From Nocardiopsis sp. YSL2 (GTDB lineage: Bacteria > Actinomycetota > Actinomycetes > Streptosporangiales > Streptosporangiaceae): 64,000 nucleotides of DNA. The notes below the pieces were generated by a model. It worked only from the letters and a program-made list of their open reading frames with translations, did not search any database and was not told the origin of the DNA. This document shows, in pieces, positions 8,861 through 18,212 of the stretch. How positions within the stretch are numbered: position 1 is the stretch's first letter; each line of letters opens with the position of its first letter. The stretch lies in assembly GCF_030555055.1 (NCBI RefSeq), contig NZ_JAMOAO010000001.1, positions 806,001 through 870,000 on the forward strand, written 5' to 3'. The translations under genes were made by a program, and so were the position numbers.

Positions 8861-10087
8861 TTGGCGCACGTGGGTGAACGCCCGGTCCGCCACCGGGCGG
8901 CACGGGAGCGGACCCTGCGCGGCGCCCGCTACACCACGGCGGCCGGGGCCTCGGCGCTGCGGTCCTGGCTGCTGCTGGGCGCGTTCTTGTTCACCCACGC
9001 GCTGACGGCGCTCCTGGTCGGCGCACCACTGCTCAGGCGGCTGACCGTGCGGCTGGAGCGCAGCGCGGAAAGGGATATCCGGATGGCCCGCGCGCACCTG
9101 GGCCAGGACACCGGATCGGACGGCGGACCGCCTCCGCGAACGGAATTCTGGAACTCGATTTCCTGGTGCGCCGTCAACAGCCTGTTCGGCCTGGCCTGCA
9201 TGTTCACGGCATTCGTCCTGGCCGTGGGAGTGGCCGTCTCCCTGACCTGTCCGCTGTGGTGGTGGACGCTGCCGCCGGAGCTCCAGGTCAGCCCGGGCGG
9301 CTATCCGGTGGACTCGTGGCCCGCGGCGCTGCTCACGCCCTTCGTCGGACTGGTCTACCTCGGCCTGTTCGTGTACTGCGTGCCGCGGCTGGCCGACGGC
9401 CACGCACTGCTGGCCCGCCGGATGCTGCGCGTACCCGACCGGGTCCGTCTGCGGACCCGCATCGCGGAGGTCACCGCGCTGCGCCAGACGGCCCTGGAGG
9501 CGCACGGGATGGAGCTGCGCCGGATCGAGCGCGACCTGCACGACGGGACCCAGAACCGCCTGGTCGCGGTCCGGATGCACCTGGGCCTGATCGAACGCCT
9601 GCTCACCGAGGACCCCGAGCGCACCCGGGAGCTCATCACCGTGGCCAAGGGCGCCGCGGAGGAGGCGCTCGGGGAGCTGCGCGGCGTCGTGCGCAGCATC
9701 TACCCGCCCATCCTCGCCGACCAGGGGCTGGCCACGGCGGTGACCTCGCTGGCCTCGCGGTCGGCGGTCCCCTGCTCGGTGAACGTGGAGGGCCTGCCCC
9801 GCGTCCCGGCCGCGGTGGAGACCGCCGCCTACTTCGTCGTCACCGAGGCGCTGACCAACGTCACCAAGCACTCCGGTGCCACGAGCGCGCGCGTGACCGT
9901 GCGCGAACACGGCGGCGAACTCACCGTCGAGGTGACCGACGACGGCCGGGGCGGTGCCGACGAGCGCGGGGGGAGCGGTCTGTCCGGGATCCGCCAGCGG
10001 GTGGCGTCCTTCGAGGGGCGGGCCCGGATCTCCAGCCCGCCCGGCGGGCCGACCACGATAGAGGTGAGACTGCCGTGCGCGTTCTGA
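8861..10087 (+). CDS. Two-component sensor histidine kinase, NarL/HisKA_3 class
   Basis: The 408-residue membrane kinase starts with hydrophobic stretches at about 35-55, 108-135 and 155-180, forming a sensor domain of the kind seen in actinobacterial kinases. The phosphoacceptor box is RRIERDLHDGTQNRLVAVRMHLGL with the acceptor His in DLHDG. The ATPase domain shows TEALTNVTKHS (N box) and DDGRGG followed by GSGLSGIRQRV. The start is uncertain: TTG 8861 and GTG 8870 are both in frame, and neither has a strong SD. It overlaps its response regulator by 13 bases. It probably senses envelope or antibiotic stress and controls the divergent MacB/FtsX-type exporter (inference from neighbourhood). 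Confidence 0.92.
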   Translation: MAHVGERPVRHRAARERTLRGARYTTAAGASALRSWLLLGAFLFTHALTALLVGAPLLRRLTVRLERSAERDIRMARAHLGQDTGSDGGPPPRTEFWNSISWCAVNSLFGLACMFTAFVLAVGVAVSLTCPLWWWTLPPELQVSPGGYPVDSWPAALLTPFVGLVYLGLFVYCVPRLADGHALLARRMLRVPDRVRLRTRIAEVTALRQTALEAHGMELRRIERDLHDGTQNRLVAVRMHLGLIERLLTEDPERTRELITVAKGAAEEALGELRGVVRSIYPPILADQGLATAVTSLASRSAVPCSVNVEGLPRVPAAVETAAYFVVTEALTNVTKHSGATSARVTVREHGGELTVEVTDDGRGGADERGGSGLSGIRQRVASFEGRARISSPPGGPTTIEVRLPCAF

Positions 10088-10743
10088 TCGCCGAGGACGA
10101 CGTCCTCCTGCGCCAGGGCCTGGTGCTGCTCCTGGAGACGGAGGGCTTCGAGGTCGCGGGGGCGGCCCGGGACATCGACGAGTTCTGGACGCTCTTCCGG
10201 CAGCGGCGGCCCGACGTCGCCGTCCTCGACGTCCGGCTGCCGCCCGGATTCCGCCGCGAGGGGCTGGAGGCGGCGACCCGGCTGCGCGCGGAGATCCCCG
10301 GCTTCCCCGTGCTGGTGCTGTCCGCCCACGTCGAGGACGGGTACGCGGCCGAGCTGCTGGCCGACAGCCAGGGCATCGGGTACCTGCTCAAGGACCGGAT
10401 CGGCGACGTGGCCGAGTTCGCCGACGCGCTGGGCCGCGTGGCCCGGGGCGGGGTCGCCCTGGACCCGGAGGTGGTGTCCCACCTGTTGGCCGGCCCGTCG
10501 CGGGACGATCCGCTGGGCTCGCTCTCGCCCCGCGAGACTCAGGTGCTCGGGCTCATGGCCGAGGGCCACGGCAACACGCGGATCCGCGAGCTGCTGGGGC
10601 TGTCGGCTCCGGCGGTGGGCAAGCACATCGGCTCGATCTTCGCCAAGCTCGGACTCACCCAGGAGGGCAGCGGCCACCGCCGGGTCCAGGCGGTCCTGGC
10701 CTACCTCAGGAGCGGCACGCGCCCGGAGGCGCCCTCGGCGTAG
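10075..10743 (+). CDS. Response regulator, NarL/LuxR family
   Basis: This 222-residue protein has a receiver domain with acidic AEDD near the start, the phosphoacceptor Asp52 in VAVLDVRLP and the conserved Lys in YLLKDRIGD. A LuxR-type helix-turn-helix follows (LSPRETQVLGLMAEGHGNTRIRELLGLSAPAVGKHIGSIFAKLGL). It is the cognate partner of the kinase, whose gene it overlaps by 13 bases from GTG 10075. Its last 43 bases overlap the end of the convergent SARP-type gene, an unusual tail-to-tail arrangement. Confidence 0.95.
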   Translation: MRVLIAEDDVLLRQGLVLLLETEGFEVAGAARDIDEFWTLFRQRRPDVAVLDVRLPPGFRREGLEAATRLRAEIPGFPVLVLSAHVEDGYAAELLADSQGIGYLLKDRIGDVAEFADALGRVARGGVALDPEVVSHLLAGPSRDDPLGSLSPRETQVLGLMAEGHGNTRIRELLGLSAPAVGKHIGSIFAKLGLTQEGSGHRRVQAVLAYLRSGTRPEAPSA

Positions 10744-13700
10744 GCGCGCCCGAACCCCTCGTGCCCCAGCGCCCCGGTCAGCGCGCGCACCAGGGAGCGC
10801 ACCCGCGGGCTGCCGTCGTCCCGCCGCCCCCGGATCCAGGAGGCGGTGCCGAGCGCGCGGGCCGCCCCCTCGGGCTCCCCCAGGGACCACAGGGCGTCGG
10901 CGACCAGTTCGGCCGTCTCCGCGCGGACGGCCGCGACACCGAGGAGCCCGGCGGCCCCCCAGGCGCGCAGGGCGGTCTCGTGGGCCCGTCCAGGGTCGTC
11001 CTCGGCCAGGGCGAGCGCGCTCTCCCGGCACAGGACGGCCACGCGCAGGTAGTCGGTGTCGGCCAGGGATCCGTCTCCGGCGAGCGGGCGCCGGGCCCGG
11101 ACGAGCAGGTCGCGGGCCTCGGAGGGCCGGTTCCGGAGCAGTGCCAGGTCGGCCAGCCCGAGCAGGCAAAGGATGCGGTGCTCCGCGGTCGGGGCCTCGG
11201 TCGCGTCCAGGGCGTCCTGGAAGACCGCCTCGGCCTCGGCGTGCCGTTCGGCCCGGACCAGTTCCCCGCCCAATCGGATGAGGATGGGCGTGAACCGTTC
11301 CGAGGCCCCCAGCGACCGCTCCAGTTCCAGGGCCCGCCGCAGACTGGCGACCGCGCTGTCGACGTCGCCGCGCGAGGACTGGAAGCCGGCCAGGGCCGCG
11401 ACCAGTTGGGCGGTCGTCCACAGGTCGCCCAGGTCCCAGAAGGCCGCGGCGGCCGCCTCGGTGTCCTGTTCGGCCCCGGCCGCGTCCCCGACGGCCTCGG
11501 CGGCCAGCGCCGAGGTGGCCAGGCCGGCGGCGCGCACCCAGGGGTGGTCGTGGTCCAGCGCGGCCGCGGCGTCCGTGCGCACGCCCTCGTGGTCACCGGC
11601 CAGGAGACGGTGCTTGGGGGTGATCATCGCCAGCGGGGGGTGCTCGGCCAGGGCCGCGGCGTCGGCCGCGCCGGGTCCGACACGGGCGTCGGCGCCGGGT
11701 TCCTCGGCGGCCTCCGCGCGGGGCAGGATGGAGCGGACCGCCGCGGAGACCGCGCGCGCCGTGGGAGTGAGCGCCTCGGGGCGGCGGTCCAGCTCACCGA
11801 ACCACCGGTCGGCCTCCTCGTAGCGGCCCCGGATGATCCAGTACCAGCTCAGCGCCGTGACGGTCCGCACCGCCCGCGCCGCGTCCCCGTCCCGCCAGGC
11901 GTGCCGCACGCCCTCCAGGATGTTCTCGTGCTCGGCGTCCAGGACCGCCAGCCCGCGGGGCTGGTCGCGGCCGAGGAGCATCGTGAAGGCGTGCTCGGTG
12001 AGGTCGGCGACATGGCGGACGGCCGCGTCGCGCACCCGCTGCTGTTCCCCCGCCTCGCGCAAGCGCTCCTGCAGGTAGACGCGCGGGGTCTCCATGAGGC
12101 GGTGGCGGGGTTCTCCCCAGGCCGACTCCGTGGCCAGCAGCAGGGACTTGTCGGTGAGGGAGGCCAGCAGGAACGGCACCTCCTCCGCGGGCACGCCGCT
12201 GTCGGCGCAGACCGCACGGGCGGCGTCGTCGGTGGCCCCGCCCGGCAGGACCGACAGCCGGCGCGCCAGCAGCCGTTCGTGGTCGGTCAGCAGGTTCCAG
12301 GTCCAGTCCAGGACGGCGCGCAGCGTCCGGTGGCGGGCGTTTCCGGAGCGCCGGGTCCCGGACAGCAGTCGGAAGCGCTCGTCGAGGTGGCGGGCGATCT
12401 GCCGCACGGGCATCGAGCGGGTGCGCGCCGCCGCCAGTTCGATGCCCAGCGGAAGCCCGTCCAGGCGGCGGCAGATCTCGGTGACCGCCTCGGCGTTGTC
12501 GGCGTCGACGGTGAACCCGGGCCGCGCCAGGGAGGCGAGGTCGGCGAACATCGCGACGGCCTCGCCGCCCTCCTCGTCGGGGACCGCCAGGGGTTCGACG
12601 CGCACGAGGGCCTCGCCCCCCGCTGCCAGTGGTTCGCGGCTGGTGGCCAGGACACGCAGGTCCGGGCACTGGGCGAGCAGGCCGACGGCCAGGTCGGCGG
12701 CGGCGTCCACGAGGTGCTCGCAGTTGTCCAGGACCAGGAGGGTGGGCACGGCCGACAGGGCGGACGCCAACCGGGTGGAGCGGGCGCGTCCCGGGGCGGC
12801 CAGGGGCGCGCTGCCCGTGCCGAGGGTCGCGGCGACCGCCTCGACCAGGCTGTCCTCCTCGCGCAGGGGCCCGAGTTCGACGAAGCACACCCGCGGGCGC
12901 GGGGCGGTTCCGGCGGCGTACTCCGCGGCCAGGCGGGTCTTGCCGACCCCGCCGGGACCGAGCAGGGTCACCAGGCGCGTGCGGTCCATGAGCGCGCCGA
13001 TGGCGGCGAGCTCGTCGCGGCGCCCGAAGAAGCGGGTCCGGTAGGGGTTGCTCCACTCGCGCGAGGGGGCCGGGGCCCCCTCGCGCAGGATGTCCGCGTG
13101 CAGCCGGCCGATCCACGGGGAGGGGTCGGCGCCCAGCTCCTCGGACAGGGCCCGCCGCAGGTCCTCGTGGACGGTCAGCGCGGCACCGCTCTGCCCGGTC
13201 TCGTGCAGGAGCCGCATGAGCAGGCCGTTGCAGCGCTCCCGGGCGGGGTGGGCGGCGCACAGGGCGCGCAGTTCCGGCAGGAGCCCGGCGGGGTCGCCGG
13301 TGCGGGACAGGGCCTCGATCCGGTCCTCCTCGGCGGCGAGCCGCAGTTCCTCCAGACGTGAGGCCGCACGCCGGGCGAAGTCGGCGTCCACCCCGCCGAG
13401 GGGGGTACCGCGCCACAGCTCCAGCGCTTCGCCCAGGGCCTGCGCCGCCCGATCCGGGGCGTGCTCCCGCAGCAGCCGGGCCCCGTCGGCCACGAGCCGC
13501 TCGAAGGCGTGGGCGTCGACCTCGTCGGGCGGCACGTCCAAGCGGTACCCGCCGCCGTGCGCGACGGGCCCGATCTCCAGTCCGTGCTCGCGCAGCCTGG
13601 TACGGGCGCGCGAGACCAGGCGCCGCAGGGTGTCCGCTCCGCCTTCGGGCGGTCCGCCGTCCCACAGGTCGTCCATGAGCGCGTCGGCGGAGACCACCAG

Positions 13701-13814
13701 ACCCGGCGCCAGGGCCAGCCGGGCGAGCAGGACGGACATGCGCCGCCCTCCGAGCGGCAGGGCGCGGCCCCTCCCGTCCCGGACCTGGAAGGGACCCAGC
13801 ATCGAGACACGCAC
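10701..13814 (-). CDS. SARP-type regulator with BTAD, NB-ARC and TPR-like domains (AfsR-like)
   Basis: The 1037-residue protein begins with an OmpR-like winged helix (about 1-95: VRVSMLGPFQVRDG, then LRRLVSRARTRLREHG). The bacterial activation domain follows (about 100-245, with AHAFERLVADGARLL and HEDLRRALSEELGADPSPWIGRLHADIL). Next is an NB-ARC STAND ATPase with P-loop GPGGVGKT (286-293), Walker B LLVLDNCEH and GLPLGIELAAART, then a C-terminal helical-repeat region. SARPs activate antibiotic clusters by binding direct repeats at promoters; the ATPase part gates this. The start is GTG 13814, since the open frame upstream reads as non-coding. It faces the second DrrAB-like operon across a 227-bp gap and may control it or the NRPS. 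Confidence 0.93.
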   Translation of the reverse strand: MRVSMLGPFQVRDGRGRALPLGGRRMSVLLARLALAPGLVVSADALMDDLWDGGPPEGGADTLRRLVSRARTRLREHGLEIGPVAHGGGYRLDVPPDEVDAHAFERLVADGARLLREHAPDRAAQALGEALELWRGTPLGGVDADFARRAASRLEELRLAAEEDRIEALSRTGDPAGLLPELRALCAAHPARERCNGLLMRLLHETGQSGAALTVHEDLRRALSEELGADPSPWIGRLHADILREGAPAPSREWSNPYRTRFFGRRDELAAIGALMDRTRLVTLLGPGGVGKTRLAAEYAAGTAPRPRVCFVELGPLREEDSLVEAVAATLGTGSAPLAAPGRARSTRLASALSAVPTLLVLDNCEHLVDAAADLAVGLLAQCPDLRVLATSREPLAAGGEALVRVEPLAVPDEEGGEAVAMFADLASLARPGFTVDADNAEAVTEICRRLDGLPLGIELAAARTRSMPVRQIARHLDERFRLLSGTRRSGNARHRTLRAVLDWTWNLLTDHERLLARRLSVLPGGATDDAARAVCADSGVPAEEVPFLLASLTDKSLLLATESAWGEPRHRLMETPRVYLQERLREAGEQQRVRDAAVRHVADLTEHAFTMLLGRDQPRGLAVLDAEHENILEGVRHAWRDGDAARAVRTVTALSWYWIIRGRYEEADRWFGELDRRPEALTPTARAVSAAVRSILPRAEAAEEPGADARVGPGAADAAALAEHPPLAMITPKHRLLAGDHEGVRTDAAAALDHDHPWVRAAGLATSALAAEAVGDAAGAEQDTEAAAAAFWDLGDLWTTAQLVAALAGFQSSRGDVDSAVASLRRALELERSLGASERFTPILIRLGGELVRAERHAEAEAVFQDALDATEAPTAEHRILCLLGLADLALLRNRPSEARDLLVRARRPLAGDGSLADTDYLRVAVLCRESALALAEDDPGRAHETALRAWGAAGLLGVAAVRAETAELVADALWSLGEPEGAARALGTASWIRGRRDDGSPRVRSLVRALTGALGHEGFGRAYAEGASGRVPLLR

Positions 13815-14041
13815 CCCGCCAATCTGCCAGAGCGGCCGGACACCGACAAATCCCCACCTTCCCCGGCACTCCGGGAGGTGTGCGCGTGGTGGACCCGCCC
13901 GGCGCGGGGCCGTCACGGTCGGGCAGTGTCGGGGTGCCGCCCTTCCCGGACCGGGAATGACCCGCCGCGCGGGGGCGTTGGCCTGTCCACGGATCCGCCG
14001 AGCCCGCCGTCGCGGGCGGGTGCCGTCCCGGGGGAGGCGAC
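13815..14041. promoter_or_regulatory. Divergent promoter region between SARP gene and DrrA-like gene
   Basis: These 227 bases separate two divergent starts. GGGGGAGGCGAC just before 14042 serves as the SD of the ATPase gene. I saw no clear heptamer direct repeats of the SARP-binding type by eye. Divergent promoters are expected here. Confidence 0.4.
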
Positions 14042-15049
14042 GTGACCGCACACGTGCCCGAACTCGCCATCGAAGCCTCCGGCCTGGTCAAGGACTTCGG
14101 CCGGACCCGCGCCGTGGACGGGGTCGACCTGTCCGTGCCCACCGGACTCGTGTACGGCTTCCTGGGCCCCAACGGCGCCGGGAAGACCACCACGATGCGC
14201 ATGCTGGCCACCCTGGTGCGGCCCGACGGCGGCCGGGCCAGCGTGCTCGGCCACGACGTCGTGCGCGAGGCCGACGCCGTCCGCGCCCGGGTCGGCCTGA
14301 CCGGGCAGTTCGCGTCCGTGGACGACGACCTCACCGGCGTGGAGAACCTCGTCCTGCTGGGCCGCCTCTACGGCTACGGCCGTGCCCGGGCACGGCGGCG
14401 GGCCGACGACCTGCTCGACGCGTTCGGGCTGGCCGAGGCCGCCGACCGCCCGGTGAAGAACTACTCCGGCGGGATGCGGCGCCGGCTCGACATCGCGGCG
14501 AGCCTCGTGGTCACGCCCGAACTGATGTTCCTGGACGAGCCCACGACCGGGCTGGACCCCCGCAGCCGCAACCAGGTCTGGGACATCGTGCGCGCGCTCG
14601 TGGACGCGGGGACGACGGTCCTGCTGACCACGCAGTACCTCGACGAGGCCGACCGGCTCACCGGGCGGATGGCGGTGATCGACCACGGCACCGTCATCGC
14701 CGAGGGAACCCCGGACGAGCTCAAGGCCGCGGTGGGCACGGGCTCGCTGCACGTCCGGGTGCGCCGGCCCGAGCAGCGCGAGGTCGCCGCGCGGCTGCTC
14801 GAACGCCTGCTGGAGGTGCCCGTCCGGCGCGAGGGCGATCCCGCCGCCCTCTCCGCCCGCGTCTTCGACCCCGACCGCGTCGCGCACGCGCTGGGCGCGC
14901 TCTCGGACGACGGAGTCAACGTGACGCACTTCGCCCTGGGCCGTCCCAGCCTCGACGAGGTCTTCCTGGCGCTCACCGGACGCCCGGCCGCCCCGGAGGA
15001 CGACGCCGGCCCGGACACCGGTCCGGCGACCGAGGAGGGAACGGCATGA
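14042..15049 (+). CDS. ABC exporter ATPase, DrrA-like (second copy)
   Basis: This 335-residue ATPase has Walker [10 protein letters not shown] (about 43-51), signature [15 protein letters not shown], Walker [13 protein letters not shown] and [11 protein letters not shown]. Its tail ends in [18 protein letters not shown], the DrrA-type coupling domain. GTG 14042 has a GGGGGAGGCGA ribosome-binding site. It overlaps the permease ATG at 15046 by four bases. It closely resembles the ATPase at 4377-5342, so two DrrAB systems lie 9 kb apart. Confidence 0.95.
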   Translation: MTAHVPELAIEASGLVKDFGRTRAVDGVDLSVPTGLVYGFLGPNGAGKTTTMRMLATLVRPDGGRASVLGHDVVREADAVRARVGLTGQFASVDDDLTGVENLVLLGRLYGYGRARARRRADDLLDAFGLAEAADRPVKNYSGGMRRRLDIAASLVVTPELMFLDEPTTGLDPRSRNQVWDIVRALVDAGTTVLLTTQYLDEADRLTGRMAVIDHGTVIAEGTPDELKAAVGTGSLHVRVRRPEQREVAARLLERLLEVPVRREGDPAALSARVFDPDRVAHALGALSDDGVNVTHFALGRPSLDEVFLALTGRPAAPEDDAGPDTGPATEEGTA

Positions 15050-15879
15050 CCACCACACGGACCGGCGTACCCGACCAGCAGCACCTGCGCGGGGTCCTCG
15101 CCTCGGGCACCCGGCCGCCGCGGCCGAGCGCCCTGTCCGCCTCGTTCACCTTCGGCTGGCGGGCCCTGCTGAAGATCAAGCATGTCCCGGAGCAGCTCTT
15201 CGACGTCACCCTGTTCCCCGTCCTGTTCCTGCTGATGTTCACCTACCTGTTCGGCGGGGCGATCGTGGGGTCCACGGAGGAGTACCTGCAGTGGGTCCTG
15301 CCGGGGATCCTGGTGATGACGGTCGTGATGATCACCCTGTACACGGGCGTCACCCTGAACACCGACATCACCAAGGGCGTCTTCGACCGCTTCCGCTCCC
15401 TACCGATCTGGCGGCCCTCCCCCCTCGTCGGCGCGCTGCTGGGCGACGCCGTGCGCTATTCGATGGCCTCGCTGGTGGTCATCGTGCTGGGGCTGGCCCT
15501 GGGCTTCCGTCCCGAGAACGGTGTCGCGGGCGTGGTGCTGTCGGTGCTGCTGCTCATCGTGTTCTGCTACAGCCTGTCCTGGATATGGACCCTGCTCGGA
15601 CTGGTGCTGCGCACACCGAACTCCGTCATGACCGTCAGCATGGTGGTCATGTTCCCGGGCACCTTCCTGAGCAACATCTTCGTCGACCCGCGGACCATGC
15701 CCGGCTGGCTCCAGGCGTTCGTGGACGTCAACCCGGTCAGCCACCTGGTGACCGCGATCCGCGGCCTGATGCACGGGGGTGTCACCACCGCCCAGATCGG
15801 GTGGGTGCTGGTGGCGTCGGCCGTGATGGTGGCGCTGTTCGGCCCGGTGACGATGTACCTGTACCGCAACCGGAACTGA
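15046..15879 (+). CDS. ABC-2 type exporter permease, DrrB-like (second copy)
   Basis: This 277-residue protein has about six membrane segments and the DrrB-type blocks [31 protein letters not shown] and [33 protein letters not shown]. It is the channel partner of the preceding ATPase, with coupled ATGA start and stop. The match to the permease at 3553-4380 is strongest in those two blocks. The substrate is unknown; neighbouring SARP and NRPS genes suggest a secondary metabolite. Confidence 0.93.
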   Translation: MTTTRTGVPDQQHLRGVLASGTRPPRPSALSASFTFGWRALLKIKHVPEQLFDVTLFPVLFLLMFTYLFGGAIVGSTEEYLQWVLPGILVMTVVMITLYTGVTLNTDITKGVFDRFRSLPIWRPSPLVGALLGDAVRYSMASLVVIVLGLALGFRPENGVAGVVLSVLLLIVFCYSLSWIWTLLGLVLRTPNSVMTVSMVVMFPGTFLSNIFVDPRTMPGWLQAFVDVNPVSHLVTAIRGLMHGGVTTAQIGWVLVASAVMVALFGPVTMYLYRNRN

Positions 15880-15998
15880 CCGGCCCTTTCTCCGCCCCCG
15901 CCTCCGGGCGGCGCTCCCCGCGCAGCGCCCGGTGCCGGGACCCGCGCCGTGTGTCCTGTCCCTCACCTGTTACCCCCGGAAACTTCTTCCCGGGAAAG

Positions 15999-16017
15999 CA
16001 AGGTTAGGCTAACGTAA
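15999..16017 (+). promoter_or_regulatory. Iron box (DtxR/IdeR/DmdR1-type operator)
   Basis: The 19-bp CAAGGTTAGGCTAACGTAA agrees with the actinobacterial iron box TTAGGTTAGGCTAACCTAA at 16 of 19 positions by my count. It lies 58 bp before the start of a siderophore-binding lipoprotein gene. Iron-loaded DtxR-type repressors bind such sites, so the importer should be made when iron is scarce. Confidence 0.85.
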
Positions 16018-16074
16018 CCCCAGTCCACGGCGGTCGTGCCCGGACCCCTGGCTTCGGAGGAAAAGGACGGATCA

Positions 16075-17121
16075 GTGACAGTGACCCTACGCGACCCCCT
16101 GGCCACGGTGAGCGCCGCGCTCATCGTGGCCGCCCTGACCGGCTGCGGGGCCTCGGAGCCCGTTCCGGAGCAGACCGCCGTCACCGGGGAGGGCGCGACG
16201 CAGTACCCGCTCACCGTGGACAACTGCGGCCAGGAGGTGACCTTCGACGCCGCGCCGCAGCGGGTCGTGTCCCTGGACCAGGGGTCGACCGAGATCCTGT
16301 TGTCCCTCGGGCTGGAGGAGCGCATGGTCGGCACGGCGTCCTGGACCGACCCCGTCCTGGAGGACCTCGCGCGAGCCAACGACGAGGTGCCCAGGCTGGC
16401 GGACGAGGCCCCGACCTACGAGGTGGCCCTGGACACCGACCCCGACTTCGTGACGGCGTCGTTCGGCCGCCACTTCGCCCAGGGCGGCGTGGCCGAACGC
16501 GACCGGTTCGCCGAGACCGGGATCGAGACCTACCTGTCGCCGACCGACTGCGACGGCGGAACGAGCATCAACGGCGGCGGCACCCGCACCGAACCGCTGA
16601 CCATCGACTCCCTGTACCAGGAGATCCGCGAACTCGCGCGGATCTTCGACGTCTCCGAGCGCGGTGAGGAACTGGTCGCGGAGCTGGAGGACCGCCGCCA
16701 GGCGGCCCTCGCCGACGTCGACTCCTCGGGCTCCAGCATCGCCTTCTGGTTCGCGGACCTGCGGACGCCCTACGTCGCAGGCGGGAAGGGATCGGCGAAC
16801 CTGCTGGCCACCGAGGTCGGCGCCACCAACGTGTTCGCCGACCTCGACGACGACTGGCCCGCCACGACGTGGGAGAGCTTCGTCGACCGGGAACCCGACG
16901 TCCTCGTCCTGGGCGACCTCAGCCGTGAGCGCTGGCCCGGCGACCAACTGCAGGAGAAGATCGACTTCCTCAGCACCGACCCCGTCACCAGGGACCTCAC
17001 AGCGGTGCGCGAGGAGCGGTTCGTCTCCCTGCACGGCGCCGAGATGAACCCGTCGATCCGCACGATCGACGGGCTGGAGGCCCTGGCCGACGGGCTGCGC
17101 TCGTTCGAGGCGACCGAGTGA
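16075..17121 (+). CDS. Iron-siderophore ABC transporter substrate-binding lipoprotein
   Basis: The 348-residue protein starts with a short hydrophobic leader and a lipobox ALTGC with Cys24 as the lipidation site. A FecB/FepB-like fold follows: YPLTVDNCGQEVTFDAAPQRVVSLDQGSTEILLSLGLEERMVGTA is the standard first lobe, and TWESFVDREPDVLVL lies in the second. It would capture a ferric siderophore outside the membrane. The GTG at 16075 has AAAGGA seven bases upstream; an earlier ATG would place charged residues before the leader. Its stop overlaps the permease start by four bases (GTGA). An iron box lies upstream. Confidence 0.93.
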   Translation: MTVTLRDPLATVSAALIVAALTGCGASEPVPEQTAVTGEGATQYPLTVDNCGQEVTFDAAPQRVVSLDQGSTEILLSLGLEERMVGTASWTDPVLEDLARANDEVPRLADEAPTYEVALDTDPDFVTASFGRHFAQGGVAERDRFAETGIETYLSPTDCDGGTSINGGGTRTEPLTIDSLYQEIRELARIFDVSERGEELVAELEDRRQAALADVDSSGSSIAFWFADLRTPYVAGGKGSANLLATEVGATNVFADLDDDWPATTWESFVDREPDVLVLGDLSRERWPGDQLQEKIDFLSTDPVTRDLTAVREERFVSLHGAEMNPSIRTIDGLEALADGLRSFEATE

Positions 17122-18212
17122 GGCCCACGCCCACCGCCGACCCGGGCGCGGGCCCCGTCCGGACGGCGCCCGCGCCCGCCCACACCCCGCCGGGCGGATC
17201 GCGGCTGCGGTTCCTGGGCATCGGTACGGGCTCGCTCGCGCTGCTCCTCGTCTCGGTCGGCGTGGCCATCACGCTCGGTCCGGCCGACGTGTCGCTGGTC
17301 AACGTGCGCGACATCGTCCTCAACCACCTCGGGATCACCGACATCCCGGTCCGCGTGTCCAAGAACGCCATCGTGTGGGACGACCGCCTGCCCCGGGCAC
17401 TGGTGGCCGCGGCCTGCGGCGCGGGGCTCGGCCTGTGCGGGGTGATCCTGCAGTCGCTGCTGCGCAACCCCCTGGCCGACCCCTACGTCCTCGGGATCTC
17501 CTCCGGCGCCTCGACCGGCGCCGTCGTCGTCGGCGTCCTGGGCGTGGGCGGATCCGTGATCGGTCTCTCCGGGGGTGCGTTCCTCGGCTCCGCCGCCGCC
17601 TTCGCCGTCGTCCTGCTCATCGCACGGATGGCCGGCGGCGGCAACGACAAGGTGATCCTGGCCGGGATCGCGGTGACACAGCTCTTCTCCGCGCTCACCT
17701 CGTTCGTCGTCTTCGCCTTCGCCGACTCCGACGAGGCCCGCGGGGTGATGTTCTGGCTGCTCGGGTCGCTGGAGGGCGTGCGGTGGAACGACGTCTGGCT
17801 GTGCGGGCTCGCCGTCGTCGCCGGAGCGGTCCTCTGCCTCGTGCGCGCCCCGGTCCTGGACGCGTTCGCCTTCGGTGACGACGTCGCCTCCTCGCTGGGC
17901 GTCTCCGTACGGCGGGCCCGCGCGATGTTCATGATCGCCACAGCGCTGCTCACAGCGGTGCTGGTCAGCGTGGCCGGCGCCATCGGATTCGTCGGCCTCG
18001 TGCTCCCGCACGCGGCCCGGTTCCTCACCGGGCCCCGCCACACCCGCCTGGTCCCGGTGACCGCGCTGATCGGCGCGGTCTTCATGGTGTGGGTGGACGC
18101 GCTCTCCCGGGTGGTCTTCTCCCCCTCGCCCCTGCCCGTCGGCGTCGGCACCGCCCTGGTGGGCGTGCCGGTCTTCATCGCCATCATGCTCCGCCGCAGG
18201 AGGACCCTGTGA
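17118..18212 (+). CDS. Iron-siderophore ABC permease, FecCD family
   Basis: This 364-residue membrane protein has the FecCD blocks RLPRALVAAACGAGLGLCGVILQSLLRNPLADPYVLGISSGAS and FVGLVLPHAARFLTGPRHTRLVPVTALIGAVFMVWVDALSR. About nine or ten hydrophobic segments are seen. It carries a Pro-rich cytosolic N-terminus of about 30 residues. A single FecCD gene suggests a homodimeric channel. It is coupled on both sides by four-base overlaps to the lipoprotein and ATPase genes. Confidence 0.95.
   Translation: MRPTPTADPGAGPVRTAPAPAHTPPGGSRLRFLGIGTGSLALLLVSVGVAITLGPADVSLVNVRDIVLNHLGITDIPVRVSKNAIVWDDRLPRALVAAACGAGLGLCGVILQSLLRNPLADPYVLGISSGASTGAVVVGVLGVGGSVIGLSGGAFLGSAAAFAVVLLIARMAGGGNDKVILAGIAVTQLFSALTSFVVFAFADSDEARGVMFWLLGSLEGVRWNDVWLCGLAVVAGAVLCLVRAPVLDAFAFGDDVASSLGVSVRRARAMFMIATALLTAVLVSVAGAIGFVGLVLPHAARFLTGPRHTRLVPVTALIGAVFMVWVDALSRVVFSPSPLPVGVGTALVGVPVFIAIMLRRRRTL

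Noticed and set aside
8774..9910. Upstream extension of the minus-strand ATPase frame to 9910
   Set aside because: The extension runs antisense through the histidine kinase gene. A good SD and GTG at 8773 give a normal-length ATPase.
13815..14051. Amino-terminal extension of the SARP regulator by about 80 residues
   Set aside because: The extension is Arg/Pro-rich, overlaps the opposing ATPase start region and precedes the normal VRVSMLGPFQV start of SARP proteins.
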